From: Gammaproteobacteria bacterium
Lineage (GTDB): Bacteria; Pseudomonadota; Gammaproteobacteria; DSM-19610
Direction of reading: 5' to 3'
Length of the DNA stretch: 64,000 nt
Assembly (NCBI GenBank): GCA_026197075.1
Contig: JAPHQV010000004.1
Coordinates: 1 to 64,000 of the forward strand
The translations under genes were made by a program, and so were the position numbers. Of this stretch, positions 43,935 through 53,981 are shown in pieces (the first letter of the stretch is position 1; each line of letters begins with the position of its first letter). The notes under the pieces were generated by a model, which saw only the letters and a program-made list of their open reading frames with translations, was not told the origin of the DNA and did no database searches.

Positions 43935-43953
43935 AAGGGCTCCGGTAGCCGGA

Positions 43954-46488
43954 CTAGAACGGCAGCTGCAACTCCGGCTGCACCTGTAACATCGCCCGGC
44001 GGAAGTCCTCCTGGATACGACGCAAGGCGTCCTCGTCATCGGCCTCGAAACGCAGCACCAGTACCGGCGTGGTATTGGATGCCCGCACCAGTCCCCAGCC
44101 ATCGCTGAATTCCACCCGCATGCCATCGATGGTATGTACGTGGGCATTCTCGAAATGGGCGCTGGCCAGCAGGCGGTCCATGAAGGGGTGAGGCTCGCCC
44201 TCCGCCATGGGCACCTGCAGCTCCGGGGTGTTGACGCTGTCCGGCAGCATGGCGAACACGCTGCTGGAGGTGCGGTGGTCGTTGGCCAGGATTTCCAGCA
44301 GGCGGGCGGCGGCATAGAGCGCATCATCGAAGCCGTACCAGCGTTCCTGGAAGAAGATGTGGCCGCTCATCTCGCCCGCCAGCAGGGCACCGGTCTCCTT
44401 CATGCGTGCCTTGATCAGGGAATGGCCGGTCTGTGACATCACGGGATCGCCGCCGAAGTCGCGGATGATGCGCGCCAGGTTACGCGAGCATTTCACGTCG
44501 TAGAGGATGAGGCCGCCGGGATTGCGGTTCAGCAGGTCCATGCTGTAGAGCATCATGAGCCGATCCGGCCAGATGATCTCGCCGCCGGAGGCCACCAGCC
44601 CGATGCGGTCGCCGTCGCCGTCGAAGGCAAAACCCAGGTCGGCGCCATGCTCGCCCACGGCGCGGATCAGGGCGCCGAGATTCTCGGCCCGGCTGGGATC
44701 GGGATGGTGATTGGGGAAGGTGCCATCCACGTCGCAATAGAGCTCGATGACCTCGCAGCCCAGCTCCCGCAGCAGGCGCGGCGCGGCCACGCCGGCCACA
44801 CCATTGCCGCAATCCACCACCACCTTCAGGGGGCGCGGCAGGATCACGTCGGCCTTGATGCGCTCGAGATAATCGGGCAGCACGTCCACCGGCTCCACGG
44901 ACCCGTCACCGCTCAACAGGTCGCCGTCCTGGATGCGCCGCCGCAGATCCTGGATGGCGTTGCCGGACAGGGTCTCGCCCGCCAGTACGATCTTGAAGCC
45001 GTTGTAGTCGGGGGGATTGTGGCTGCCGGTGACCATCACCCCCGACAGGGTATCGAGGTAGTGGGCCGCGAAATACAGCACCGGCGTGGGCACCATGCCC
45101 AGGTCCTTTACATCGCGCCCGGTGGCCACCAGGCCGCGGATCAGGGCATCGGTGAGTTCCGGCCCCGAAAGACGGCCATCGCGGGCCACGGCCACCGTCT
45201 GCTGGCCCCGCTCGAAGGCCTCGCTGCCGATGGCGCGGCCGATTTCGTACACCGCTTCCGGTGTCAGGGACTGCCCCACGATGCCGCGAATGTCATAGGC
45301 ACGGAAGATGGCCGGATCGACGCTGACGTCATCGACCCCGATCTGGGAAATGTCCAGGACATCGTGGTCGAAGAGCAATTCGGGCTCGGCCGGTTCCGGG
45401 CTGGTGGCCTCGGCGGCGGCCGGCTTGCTGCGGGCGGCCCCGGCGGATGCACGGGCGGCCCCGGCACCGGCGGTACGGGCCATGATGCCAAGGGCATCGC
45501 GCAACTCCAGCAGCCGGGCCTGGCGACCGGGCTGTGCGCGGCCGTCGCGCATGTCCTTCACCAGGTTGATCAGGCTTACCTGGTCGGTACGCAGTGCCTG
45601 CAACAGGCGCCGGAAACCCAGGAACAGGACCAGGGCCAGCAGCAGTGCGGCCACGGCGCTCGCCACCAGGCCCGTGAGGGCCAGTTGACGCGCCGCGCTG
45701 GCGGCCTGGTCGCCGGGCCACAGGGCCAGGGACCAGCGGCTGCCGGCAATGGCGACCGAGGCGACCGCCGGGCCTTGGCGCAGCTCGGCCTCACCGCGCC
45801 GGGCCAGTGTCAGGGGGGCGCCCTGGGCGGTCTGCTGCAGCTCCACGTACCCCGGCACGCCGGGGCCGGCGAGGATGGCCTGCAGTTCTTCCACCGCATA
45901 GCTCACCAGGATGTGGCCGACGATGCGTCGGCCACCGGGATCGAGCACCCGGCGCACCAGGTTGAGGTGTTGCTGGGGCGTGCCGGACATGTGCGCCTCC
46001 ATGCCCGGAGGGGTTTCGCGGGTTTCGGACTCGCGCAAGAGATCCAGTGCGGCATAACTCAGTGGCGGGGTGGCCTCCATGTCCACCTCCTGCACACCAG
46101 GCTCGATCAGGCGCACCCGCATGGCCTGCGGGAAGTACCGTTCCAGTTCCCCGGCACGGGCGGCCCAGGCCTCGCGATCACCGGAATCCAGCAGGCGTGC
46201 CAGATCCGCATCGGCAGCGAGTCGTTCCAGGGTGCGCGACTGACCCGCCACCCAGCCCGCCACCCGGTCTGCGAAATGCTCTGCCGCCAGACGTGTTTCG
46301 CGCTGGTCGGCCTGCTGCAGGGAGTGGGTGGCCGACCAATAGAGGGTCGCGACCGGCAACAACAACAGTGGCAACAGGACCAGGAACAGGCCGATGCCGA
46401 CACCCTTGACGCTGACCCCACCCCGGGGACCAGGCTCCGGGGCCGCGGCCCCGGTCTTTTTCTTGAAACTGGGAATGGAGAACTTCAT
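43954..46488 (-). CDS. algC: Phosphomannomutase/phosphoglucomutase, long membrane-anchored form (AlgC)
   Basis: Protein of 844 residues. The N-terminal half has a membrane segment (about 29-51), a periplasmic domain of about 220 residues and a second membrane segment (about 274-296), followed by a linker. The C-terminal half (from about 385, FRAYDIRGIVGQSL) is the alpha-D-phosphohexomutase, with phosphoserine motif MVTGSHNPPDYNGFK, metal loop FAFDGDGDRIG, sugar-binding GEMSGHIFF and phosphate-binding RASNTTPVLVLRFE. It supplies mannose-1-P and glucose-1-P for LPS and exopolysaccharide. The start at 46488 has GGGA 6 nt upstream. A membrane-bound long AlgC is also known in Pseudomonas. Confidence 0.93.
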   Translation of the reverse strand: MKFSIPSFKKKTGAAAPEPGPRGGVSVKGVGIGLFLVLLPLLLLPVATLYWSATHSLQQADQRETRLAAEHFADRVAGWVAGQSRTLERLAADADLARLLDSGDREAWAARAGELERYFPQAMRVRLIEPGVQEVDMEATPPLSYAALDLLRESETRETPPGMEAHMSGTPQQHLNLVRRVLDPGGRRIVGHILVSYAVEELQAILAGPGVPGYVELQQTAQGAPLTLARRGEAELRQGPAVASVAIAGSRWSLALWPGDQAASAARQLALTGLVASAVAALLLALVLFLGFRRLLQALRTDQVSLINLVKDMRDGRAQPGRQARLLELRDALGIMARTAGAGAARASAGAARSKPAAAEATSPEPAEPELLFDHDVLDISQIGVDDVSVDPAIFRAYDIRGIVGQSLTPEAVYEIGRAIGSEAFERGQQTVAVARDGRLSGPELTDALIRGLVATGRDVKDLGMVPTPVLYFAAHYLDTLSGVMVTGSHNPPDYNGFKIVLAGETLSGNAIQDLRRRIQDGDLLSGDGSVEPVDVLPDYLERIKADVILPRPLKVVVDCGNGVAGVAAPRLLRELGCEVIELYCDVDGTFPNHHPDPSRAENLGALIRAVGEHGADLGFAFDGDGDRIGLVASGGEIIWPDRLMMLYSMDLLNRNPGGLILYDVKCSRNLARIIRDFGGDPVMSQTGHSLIKARMKETGALLAGEMSGHIFFQERWYGFDDALYAAARLLEILANDHRTSSSVFAMLPDSVNTPELQVPMAEGEPHPFMDRLLASAHFENAHVHTIDGMRVEFSDGWGLVRASNTTPVLVLRFEADDEDALRRIQEDFRRAMLQVQPELQLPF

Positions 46489-46520
46489 GAAATCCCTGCC
46501 CTGCAAGTCCTGAACCGCGC

Positions 46521-46976
46521 TCAGCCGCGCCCCGTGTGTCCGAAGCCGCCGGTGCCCCGCTCGGTGGCCGTGAATTCATCCACCACATCGAAGTGGGCCT
46601 GCGCCACGGGCACCAGCACCATCTGGGCGATGCGTTCCCCCGGCTCGATGGTGAAGGGGGTAGTGCTGCGGTTCCAGCAGGACACGAACAGCTGCCCCTG
46701 GTAATCGGAATCGATCAGGCCGGTGAGGTTGCCCAATACGATGCCATGCTTGTGGCCCAGGCCCGAGCGCGGCAGCAGTACCGCGGCCAGCTCCGGGTCG
46801 CCGATGTGAATGGCGATGCCGGTGGGGATCAGTTCCGTGGCACCCGGCGCCAGTAACAAGGGTGCCGGCACGCAGGCGCGCAGGTCCATGCCCGCCGAAC
46901 CGGCGGTGGCGTATTCAGGCAGGGGGATATCGGTGCCGATCCGGGGATCGAGAATCTTAAGCTGAATCCTGTGCAT
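46521..46976 (-). CDS. dut: dUTP diphosphatase
   Basis: Trimeric dUTPase of 151 residues that keeps uracil out of DNA and provides dUMP. The five family motifs are visible: [53 protein letters not shown] and the C-terminal [10 protein letters not shown]. The start at 46976 gives [14 protein letters not shown], as in E. coli; it overlaps the end of coaBC by 20 nt. It is followed by algC. Confidence 0.97.
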   Translation of the reverse strand: MHRIQLKILDPRIGTDIPLPEYATAGSAGMDLRACVPAPLLLAPGATELIPTGIAIHIGDPELAAVLLPRSGLGHKHGIVLGNLTGLIDSDYQGQLFVSCWNRSTTPFTIEPGERIAQMVLVPVAQAHFDVVDEFTATERGTGGFGHTGRG

Positions 46977-48201
46977 GCAAATCCTGTGGTGTCCCTTGCG
47001 GATATTTTTCCTGGTACAGCCGCGCAATGATCCCGATGAGCTCGCGGGCCAGCCGGGTCTTCGGCGCCTCCGGCAGGCTCTCCTGCCCACCTTCCCAGAA
47101 CAGCTCCAGGGCATTGTCATCGCTGTCGAAACCCTGTCCGGGCGCGCCAACCCAGTTGGCGGCCACCAGGTCCAGACCCTTAGCCAGGCGCTTCTTCCGG
47201 GCATGGGCGACCAGGTTGTCGGTCTCGGCGGCAAAGCCCATGCAGAAGGGGGCGTTGGGCATGGCCGCCACGGCCGCCAGGATGTCCGGATTGCGCTCCA
47301 GCTCCAGGTTCAGGGTGGCGGCATCCTTCTTGAGCTTGGCCGTCGCCACCTGACGTGGGCGGTAATCGGCCACCGCCGCGGTGGCGATGAAGATATCGGC
47401 CTGACCCGCCCGTTCCTGTACCAGGGCGTGCATGGAGAGGGCGTCCTCGGCCCATACGCGGGTCACGCCGGGCGGGCAGTCCAGGGCCACCGGACCGCTC
47501 ACGAGGGTCACCAGGGCGCCGGCCTCCACGGCGGCCGCGGCCAGCGCATAGCCCATCTTGCCGGAGCTGCGGTTACTGAGGAAACGCACCGGGTCGATGG
47601 CCTCGCGGGTGGGTCCGGCGGTGATCAGCACCCGCCGCCCCGCCAGCGCACCGTCGGCAAACAGGCCATCGAGCCGATCCAGCAAGGCCTCCGGCTCCAA
47701 CAGGCGGCCCGGACCGGTCTCGCCGCAGGCCTGGGCGCCCTCCGCCGGTCCCCAGACCCGGACCCCGCGCCGCGCCAGCAGGGCCAGGTTGTCCCGGGTC
47801 GCGGGGTTGGTCCACATGGCCTGGTTCATGGCCGGAGCCACGGCCAGGGGGGCCCTGGTGGCCAGGCACAGGGTGGCGAGCAGGTCGTCGGCCCGGCCCT
47901 GGGCCAGGCGGGCAAGGAAATCCGCCGTGGCCGGTGCCACCAACACAGCGTCGGTCCAGCGCGCCAGCTCGATGTGCCCCATGGCGGCTTCGGCCTCCGG
48001 GTCGAGCAGGTCCGTATGCACGCGTTGGCCCGACAGGGCCTGCAGGGTCAGGGGGGTGATGAAGGCCTGAGCGGCCTGGGTCATGACCACGCGCACTTCG
48101 GCGCCCCGCTCGCGCAGGCGCCGCACCAGCTCGGCGGCCTTGTAGGCCGCGACGCCGCCGGTGATGCCCAGCAGGATGCGTTTGGAGGTCAGGCAGTTCA
48201 T
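46957..48201 (-). CDS. coaBC: Bifunctional phosphopantothenoylcysteine decarboxylase/synthetase
   Basis: Coenzyme A biosynthesis enzyme of 414 residues. The N-terminal CoaC flavoprotein domain has [20 protein letters not shown], with [14 protein letters not shown] as the active-site motif. The C-terminal CoaB domain has [38 protein letters not shown] and KLKKDA. It overlaps dut by 20 nt and is divergent from radC, as in many gammaproteobacteria. Confidence 0.97.
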   Translation of the reverse strand: MNCLTSKRILLGITGGVAAYKAAELVRRLRERGAEVRVVMTQAAQAFITPLTLQALSGQRVHTDLLDPEAEAAMGHIELARWTDAVLVAPATADFLARLAQGRADDLLATLCLATRAPLAVAPAMNQAMWTNPATRDNLALLARRGVRVWGPAEGAQACGETGPGRLLEPEALLDRLDGLFADGALAGRRVLITAGPTREAIDPVRFLSNRSSGKMGYALAAAAVEAGALVTLVSGPVALDCPPGVTRVWAEDALSMHALVQERAGQADIFIATAAVADYRPRQVATAKLKKDAATLNLELERNPDILAAVAAMPNAPFCMGFAAETDNLVAHARKKRLAKGLDLVAANWVGAPGQGFDSDDNALELFWEGGQESLPEAPKTRLARELIGIIARLYQEKYPQGTPQDLHAQDSA

Positions 48202-48245
48202 CGCGGAAGTGTACCAAAAAGGCGGGGCGGATCATCGGGAAATTC

Positions 48246-48390
48246 CTCGCCGCAAGGACGCCAAGATTAACAGGGATGAAATCGTGTAATGGCGGATTGC
48301 CTTGCTTGATCACAGTGCGGCCGGCTGTGCCACATGATTGATATACATAACGATATCTTGGTGACCTTGGCGAACTTGGCGTCAGAAAGG
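48246..48390. repeat. Intergenic region with inverted GACGCCAAG-type repeats
   Basis: The 315-nt gap between coaBC and radC (48202-48516) holds no supported gene. CGCCGCAAGGACGCCAAG (48249-48266) and, inverted, CTTGGTGACCTTGGCGAACT (from 48358, continuing to GGCGTC at 48383) resemble the CGCAAAGGACGCCAAG-type repeats seen in many bacterial genomes. Between them is an AT-rich stretch (GATTGATATACATAACGATA) that may carry promoters for the two divergent genes. Confidence 0.45.
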
Positions 48391-48516
48391 TTTTCGGGGT
48401 TTTGAGGAGGCAAACCTCCAACCCCCTACAGGCCCCAGGCCGAATCACACCGCCGCTGGAATCCTGCACGCAGCTGGGCGACACTTGCCCCGTACCAGGA
48501 CAACAAGGAGGTTGTC

Positions 48517-49191
48517 ATGTCCATCCGTCACTGGCCGGAGGCCGAGCGGCCACGGGAAAAGCTGTTGGCGCGCGGCCCCCAGGCCCTGTCCGATGCCGAG
48601 CTGCTGGCCATTTTCCTGCGCACCGGGGTGGTCGGGTGCAGTGCCGTGGATCTGGCCCGCGACCTGCTGGGCCAGTTCGGCGGCCTGCGCGCCCTGCTCA
48701 ATGCCGATGCAAAGACCTTTTGTTCCGGCCATGGCCTGGGCCAGGCCAAGTACGCCCTCCTGCAGGCCTGCCTGGAGATGGCGCGGCGCCATTTGGGGGA
48801 ACAGCTCCAGCGCGCCGATCCCCTTACCAGCCCGGATACCACCCGCCGCTACCTGCATGCCCGGCTCCGGGATCTGCCCTACGAGGTGTTCAGTTGCCTG
48901 TTCCTGGACACCCGCCATCGGGTCATCGCCTGCGAGGAGCTGTTCCGGGGCACCCTGGACGGCGCCAGCGTGCACCCCCGCGAAGTGGTGAAACGCGCCC
49001 TGCAGCTCAACGCCGCGGCCCTGATCCTGGCCCATAACCATCCCTCCGGGGTGGCGGAGCCCAGCCAGGCCGACCAGCAGCTCACCCGCCGCCTCACCGA
49101 TGCCCTGCGTCTGGTGGACATCCGGGTGCTGGACCACCTGGTGGTCGGCGACGGGGAAACGGTCTCTTTCGCCGAGCGCGGTCTTTTATAG
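48517..49191 (+). CDS. radC: RadC/JAB domain DNA-repair-associated protein
   Basis: RadC-type protein of 224 residues. An N-terminal UPF0758 helical part ([34 protein letters not shown]) is followed by a JAMM/MPN metalloprotease-like domain with the HxH-x-D motif in [20 protein letters not shown]. The biochemical role is unresolved despite the old name. AAGGAGG 6 nt before the ATG is a near-perfect ribosome binding site. It precedes rpmB, as in E. coli and Pseudomonas. Confidence 0.95.
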   Translation: MSIRHWPEAERPREKLLARGPQALSDAELLAIFLRTGVVGCSAVDLARDLLGQFGGLRALLNADAKTFCSGHGLGQAKYALLQACLEMARRHLGEQLQRADPLTSPDTTRRYLHARLRDLPYEVFSCLFLDTRHRVIACEELFRGTLDGASVHPREVVKRALQLNAAALILAHNHPSGVAEPSQADQQLTRRLTDALRLVDIRVLDHLVVGDGETVSFAERGLL

Positions 49192-49210
49192 GGATTCCGC
49201 GCGGCCGACC

Positions 49211-49239
49211 TTGCCCCGGGCCGCGGTCTCTGGTATAAA
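49211..49239 (+). promoter_or_regulatory. Sigma-70-type promoter of rpmB-rpmG
   Basis: TTGCCC at 49211-49216 and TATAAA at 49234-49239 are spaced by exactly 17 nt. This gives an expected transcription start near 49246, about 50 nt upstream of rpmB. Confidence 0.7.
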
Positions 49240-49294
49240 TTGCGGCCCTTGACCGTCCCTGTGGCGGTATTTTATTGATTTCGAGGATGGAACG

Positions 49295-49531
49295 ATGTCC
49301 AGAGTATGTCAGGTGACGGGGAAACGGCCGACCACCGGCAATAATGTCTCCCACGCCCACAACAAGACCCGGCGGCGGTTTCTGCCCAACCTGCACAGCC
49401 ACCGGTTCTGGGTGGAAAGCGAAAATCGCTGGGTGCGCCTGCGTCTGTCCTCCAAGGCCATGCGCATCATCGACAAGAAGGGCATCGACACCGTCCTGTC
49501 CGAAATGCGCGCCCGCGGCGAAAAGGTCTGA
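49295..49531 (+). CDS. rpmB: 50S ribosomal protein L28
   Basis: Protein of 78 residues, the standard size of bL28. It starts [20 protein letters not shown], with [18 protein letters not shown] and [17 protein letters not shown]. It begins a two-gene operon with rpmG, 11 nt downstream, under a good promoter at 49211-49239. Confidence 0.98.
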   Translation: MSRVCQVTGKRPTTGNNVSHAHNKTRRRFLPNLHSHRFWVESENRWVRLRLSSKAMRIIDKKGIDTVLSEMRARGEKV

Positions 49532-49542
49532 GGTAATCCATC

Positions 49543-49698
49543 ATGCGTGACAAGATCAAGCTCGTCTCCAGCGCCGGCACCGGTCATTTCTACACCACGA
49601 CCAAGAACAAGCGCACCATGCCCGACAAGCTCGAACTGAAGAAGTTCGACCCGGTGGTACGCAAGCACGTGATGTACAAGGAAGCCAAGATCAAGTAA
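49543..49698 (+). CDS. rpmG: 50S ribosomal protein L33
   Basis: Short protein of 51 residues: it starts [20 protein letters not shown], followed by [17 protein letters not shown], and ends MYKEAKIK. This is the usual bL33 of gammaproteobacteria, lacking the zinc-binding cysteines, the so-called C-minus form. GAGG lies upstream of the ATG. A strong terminator follows 19 nt after the stop. Confidence 0.98.
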   Translation: MRDKIKLVSSAGTGHFYTTTKNKRTMPDKLELKKFDPVVRKHVMYKEAKIK

Positions 49699-49717
49699 TC
49701 CGGCTCCCGGCGGACAT

Positions 49718-49754
49718 CCACAAAAAAACCCGGCAGTGCCGGGTTTTTTTGTGG
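49718..49754 (+). terminator. Rho-independent terminator after rpmG
   Basis: Perfect 18-nt stem, 49718-49735 and 49737-49754, with A7 on the left and T7 on the right and GC-rich centre ACCCGGCA/TGCCGGGT. It can act in both directions, so it could also stop transcripts of the convergent desaturase gene. Confidence 0.95.
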
Positions 49755-49771
49755 ATGCGTCACCCGCCTTG

Positions 49772-49834
49772 TAGGAGCGGCCTCTGGCCGCGAACGGTGT
49801 GGCAAAGCCCGTTCGCGGCCAGAGGCCGCTCCTA
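49772..49834. repeat. REP-type palindrome (TAGGAGCGGC family), copy 2
   Basis: Perfect 25-nt inverted repeat, 49772-49796 and 49810-49834, starting TAGGAGCGGCCTCTGGCCGC. The arms match copy 1 at 43870-43934. It sits between the rpmG terminator and the stop of the convergent desaturase gene. Confidence 0.92.
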
Positions 49835-49846
49835 AGGAGTGAAGGA

Positions 49847-51082
49847 TCAAGCCGCTGCCGGCTGCAACCCATACCCGCGCAGGCGCCGGGCGAACTGTTC
49901 CAGGGCCTGGATACCGGTGGCCTCGGCCCGGGCACACCAGTCCTGCAGGGCGGCACGCAGCTGTTCGTGGCTGGCCACCTGGCGCTCCCACACGGCCTGC
50001 AGCTGCTGGCGAAACTGGTAGACGGTGCGCAGGCTGTGGCAGCAGGCCAGCAGCTGTTCCAACCGGCCGCGGGCCCGGGCATCCAGCAGACCGGGGTCGC
50101 GCACCAGCAGGCGGCGCGCCTGGCGCAGACCGAAGCGCCCGGCCAGGCGCGGCCGGCTTTCCTGGCGCAGCACCGGCCAGACCACGCGCCGGGCGTAGTC
50201 GGCCATCACCTGCAGACGGCCGAGCACCACCGCCCGCACCGTGTCCAGGTCGACCTGGTCCTTGCTCAGCAACACCGGCCGGGGCGCCAGCTTCTTCACC
50301 CGCGCCAGGCCCAGGACCTTCAGCAGGCGGATATAGCCCCAGCCCAGGTCCAGCTCCCACCAGCGGTTGGAAAAGCGCGCCGAACTGGCGAAGGCGTGAT
50401 GATTGTTGTGCAGTTCCTCACCGCCGATCAGCAGGCCCCAGGGGACGATGTTGCGCGAGGCATCACTGGTCTCGAAATTGCGGTAGCCGCCCCAATGGCC
50501 GACGCCGTTGATCACCCCGGCGGCCCAGAAGGGGATCCACAACATCTGCACGGCCCAGATGGCCAGGCCGGCAAAACCGAACAGCAGGAACTGGAGCACC
50601 AGCAGCAACGACACCCCCAGAACCGGATGGCGCCGGTACAGGTGGCGTTCGAGCCCGTCGTCGGGTGTGCCGTGGCTGTACTGGGCAATCAGCTCCGACT
50701 GCGCCGCGGCCACCTGGTACAGCTCCGCGCCCTGCCAGAGCACGGTGCCAATGCCTTTCACCTGTGGACTGTGAGGATCCTCCGGGGTCTCGCATTTGGC
50801 ATGGTGTTTGCGGTGCACCGCCACCCATTCGCGGGTGACCATGCCGGTGGTGAGCCAGAGCCAGAAGCGGAACAGATGCGCCACCACGGGGTGCAGTTCC
50901 AGGGCGCGATGGGCCTGGTAGCGATGCAGGTAGAGGGTGACGCTGACAATGGTGACATGGGTCAGGGCCAGCGCAACCAGGATATAGCCATACCAGGGCA
51001 GCGTAATCAGGCCGGTGAGCCAGGGAGTAGTGAGAAGGATATCGAACATGCGCGGAGGTCTCGGTACTGCGGGGACACTCAT
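49847..51082 (-). CDS. Acyl-CoA/fatty-acid desaturase (delta-9 type)
   Basis: Membrane di-iron desaturase of 411 residues that introduces a double bond into fatty acids. The three histidine boxes are HRYQAHR (about 53-59), HRKHH (about 90-94) and HNNHH (about 235-239), set among four hydrophobic segments. The last about 120 residues are a soluble extension (RTVYQFRQQLQAVWERQ, ALQDWCARAEATGIQALEQF) with resemblance to the C-terminal end of ISL3-type transposases, a feature I recall in Pseudomonas DesA-type proteins. Two starts are possible (51082 or 51049); neither has a clear ribosome binding site. Confidence 0.9.
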   Translation of the reverse strand: MSVPAVPRPPRMFDILLTTPWLTGLITLPWYGYILVALALTHVTIVSVTLYLHRYQAHRALELHPVVAHLFRFWLWLTTGMVTREWVAVHRKHHAKCETPEDPHSPQVKGIGTVLWQGAELYQVAAAQSELIAQYSHGTPDDGLERHLYRRHPVLGVSLLLVLQFLLFGFAGLAIWAVQMLWIPFWAAGVINGVGHWGGYRNFETSDASRNIVPWGLLIGGEELHNNHHAFASSARFSNRWWELDLGWGYIRLLKVLGLARVKKLAPRPVLLSKDQVDLDTVRAVVLGRLQVMADYARRVVWPVLRQESRPRLAGRFGLRQARRLLVRDPGLLDARARGRLEQLLACCHSLRTVYQFRQQLQAVWERQVASHEQLRAALQDWCARAEATGIQALEQFARRLRGYGLQPAAA

Positions 51083-51122
51083 TCTATCATAGCCGCTATT
51101 TACGCCCCTGCGACCCGTCCCG

Positions 51123-52187
51123 TCATTCCACCACGACGCAGTTGCGCCCGCTCTGCTTGGCCCGGTACATGGCGCGGTCGGCCCGGTCGATCAGGCCTTC
51201 CGGGGCATCCCCCGCCTCTGCCTCGGTCAGCCCCTGGCTGAGGGTCATGACCACCTCCGCGGCCTCAGCGCGCAACGGGCTATCGCCGACACGCCGGCGC
51301 ACGCGCTCGGCCACCTGGCGCGCGGTGTGCAGGGAGGTATTTTCCAGGACCAGCAGGAACTCCTCGCCACCGAAGCGGCCCACGAAATCGAATTCGCGCA
51401 CCGCCGCCTTGATACGCGACGCCACTCCGCGCAGCACCTCGTCTCCCACCAGGTGGCCGTGCCGGTCATTGACCGCCTTGAAGAAGTCCAGGTCGGCCAT
51501 GATGACGCACAGGGGCTGACCGGTACGGCGGGCGGCCTCCAGTGCTTGCTGCAACTGGGCCATGACCGTGGCGCGGTTCAGCACGCCGGTCAGGTGGTCG
51601 GTGCGCATGGCCTGGCGCAGCTCTTCGCGCTCCCCGCGCATGCGCTGTACCGATTTCTCCAGCGTGCTGACACCGGCGAGGTGATAGACCTCGGTGGCCA
51701 GGGCGATGTCCAGGGCGGTGATGCGCAGCACGAAGGCCGCCACCCGGCGGCCCTGGTCCGGGGTCAGCTCGGTACGCGAGACCCGCTCCAGGACCAGGGA
51801 TTGCAGCAGGCTGTAGGCGGTGAGATAGAGACTGAGGGGCACCCCCACGCGGGCATGGGCAATGCCCACCCGCAGGCGCTCCTCGAAATAGCCCTCACTG
51901 GCATAGTCCACCCCGAAGCTGTTGAGGTAATCCAGCTGGGTGTGGCGCAGGCGTTCCACATCGAAGCTGCTCAGCAGGCGCCGGGCCGGTTCGTGGCTCA
52001 GCAGGCGCTCGAAGAAGGCCGTGACCACCTGTTCCGCCACGCCCTCGGCCAGTACGCGGCCATGGAGCAGGTCGGCGCAGTCATCGGGGGATTCGGGCAG
52101 GCCCAGCAGTTCCAGCTGCTGTCGGCGCCACTGGGCATCGAAACCATACCGCTGACTGTAGGAAGGTTCGGCGGGCGTCGGGCCCAT
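51123..52187 (-). CDS. Globin-coupled diguanylate cyclase
   Basis: Protein of 354 residues. The N-terminal about 155 residues are a protoglobin-like haem sensor (YGFDAQWRRQQLELLGL, then HTQLDYLNSFGVDY and the likely proximal His in VGIAHARVGVPLSLYL). A short helical linker leads to a GGDEF domain from about 195 (RTDHLTGVLNRATVM). The active motif is GGEEF in RFGGEEFLLVLE, and an inhibitory-site RxxD (REFD) lies five residues before it. It would make c-di-GMP in response to oxygen or another gas, tying redox state to motility or biofilm. Confidence 0.88.
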   Translation of the reverse strand: MGPTPAEPSYSQRYGFDAQWRRQQLELLGLPESPDDCADLLHGRVLAEGVAEQVVTAFFERLLSHEPARRLLSSFDVERLRHTQLDYLNSFGVDYASEGYFEERLRVGIAHARVGVPLSLYLTAYSLLQSLVLERVSRTELTPDQGRRVAAFVLRITALDIALATEVYHLAGVSTLEKSVQRMRGEREELRQAMRTDHLTGVLNRATVMAQLQQALEAARRTGQPLCVIMADLDFFKAVNDRHGHLVGDEVLRGVASRIKAAVREFDFVGRFGGEEFLLVLENTSLHTARQVAERVRRRVGDSPLRAEAAEVVMTLSQGLTEAEAGDAPEGLIDRADRAMYRAKQSGRNCVVVE

Positions 52188-52280
52188 GGTATAGCCTGCT
52201 CCGGGAATGCGGGTTGATAAGCGCGTATCATGTCATTATAAACACGGACTGCCCGTCCGGTTGGGGGGATCATAAATCAG

Positions 52281-53218
<938 letters not shown>

Positions 53219-53222
<4 letters not shown>

Positions 53223-53974
53223 TGATTTTCACCATCGCCGCCCGCGAACTGCGCAGCCTGTTCCTCTCGCCGCTGGCCTGGTCGGTGCTGGCGGTGGTGC
53301 AGTTCATCCTCGCCTACCTGTTCCTGGCCCAGGTGGACAACTTCATGACCCTGCAGCCACAACTCGTCGGCCTGGAGGGCGCACCCGGCGTGACCGACCT
53401 CATCGCCGCCCCCCTGCTCGGCGACGCCGCCATCGTGCTGTTGCTGGTCACGCCACTCATTACCATGCGCATCCTCAGCGAGGAACGCCGCAACGGCACC
53501 TTGAGCCTGCTGTTCTCGGCCCCCGTTTCCATGACCGAGATCGTGCTGGGCAAGTATCTCGGTCTGCTCGGTTTCTTCTTCATCCTGCTGGCCATGCTGG
53601 TGGCCATGCCCGTGTCGCTGCTGGCCGGTACCCCTCTCGATCTGGGCAAGCTGACTGCCGGCGTGCTGGGCCTGGGCCTGCTGCTGGCCGCCTTCTGCGC
53701 GGCGGGGCTGTACATGTCTTCGCTCACGGAGCAACCCACCGTGGCCGCCATCAGTACCTTCGGCCTGCTGTTGCTGCTGTGGATCATCGACTGGGCGGGC
53801 AAGGGCGGCGACGAGGTCAGCGGCCTGCTGCACTACCTGTCGCTGCTGCGCCATTACGAACCCCTGCTGCGCGGCCTGGTACACAGCACCGATGTCCTCT
53901 ATTACCTGCTGTTCATCATCATCTTCCTGGGCCTGAGCATCCGCCGCCTGGATGCCGACCGGCTCTCGCACTAG
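53219..53974 (+). CDS. ABC transporter permease, GldF type
   Basis: Membrane protein of 251 residues with six hydrophobic segments. It begins MMIFTIAARELRSLFLSPLA, and RILSEERRNGTLSLLFSAPV is typical of ABC-2 permeases. The start overlaps the end of the ATPase gene by 4 nt. It is the channel component for the ATPase upstream; the exported substrate is not known. Confidence 0.88.
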
Positions 53975-53981
53975 GCTGACT

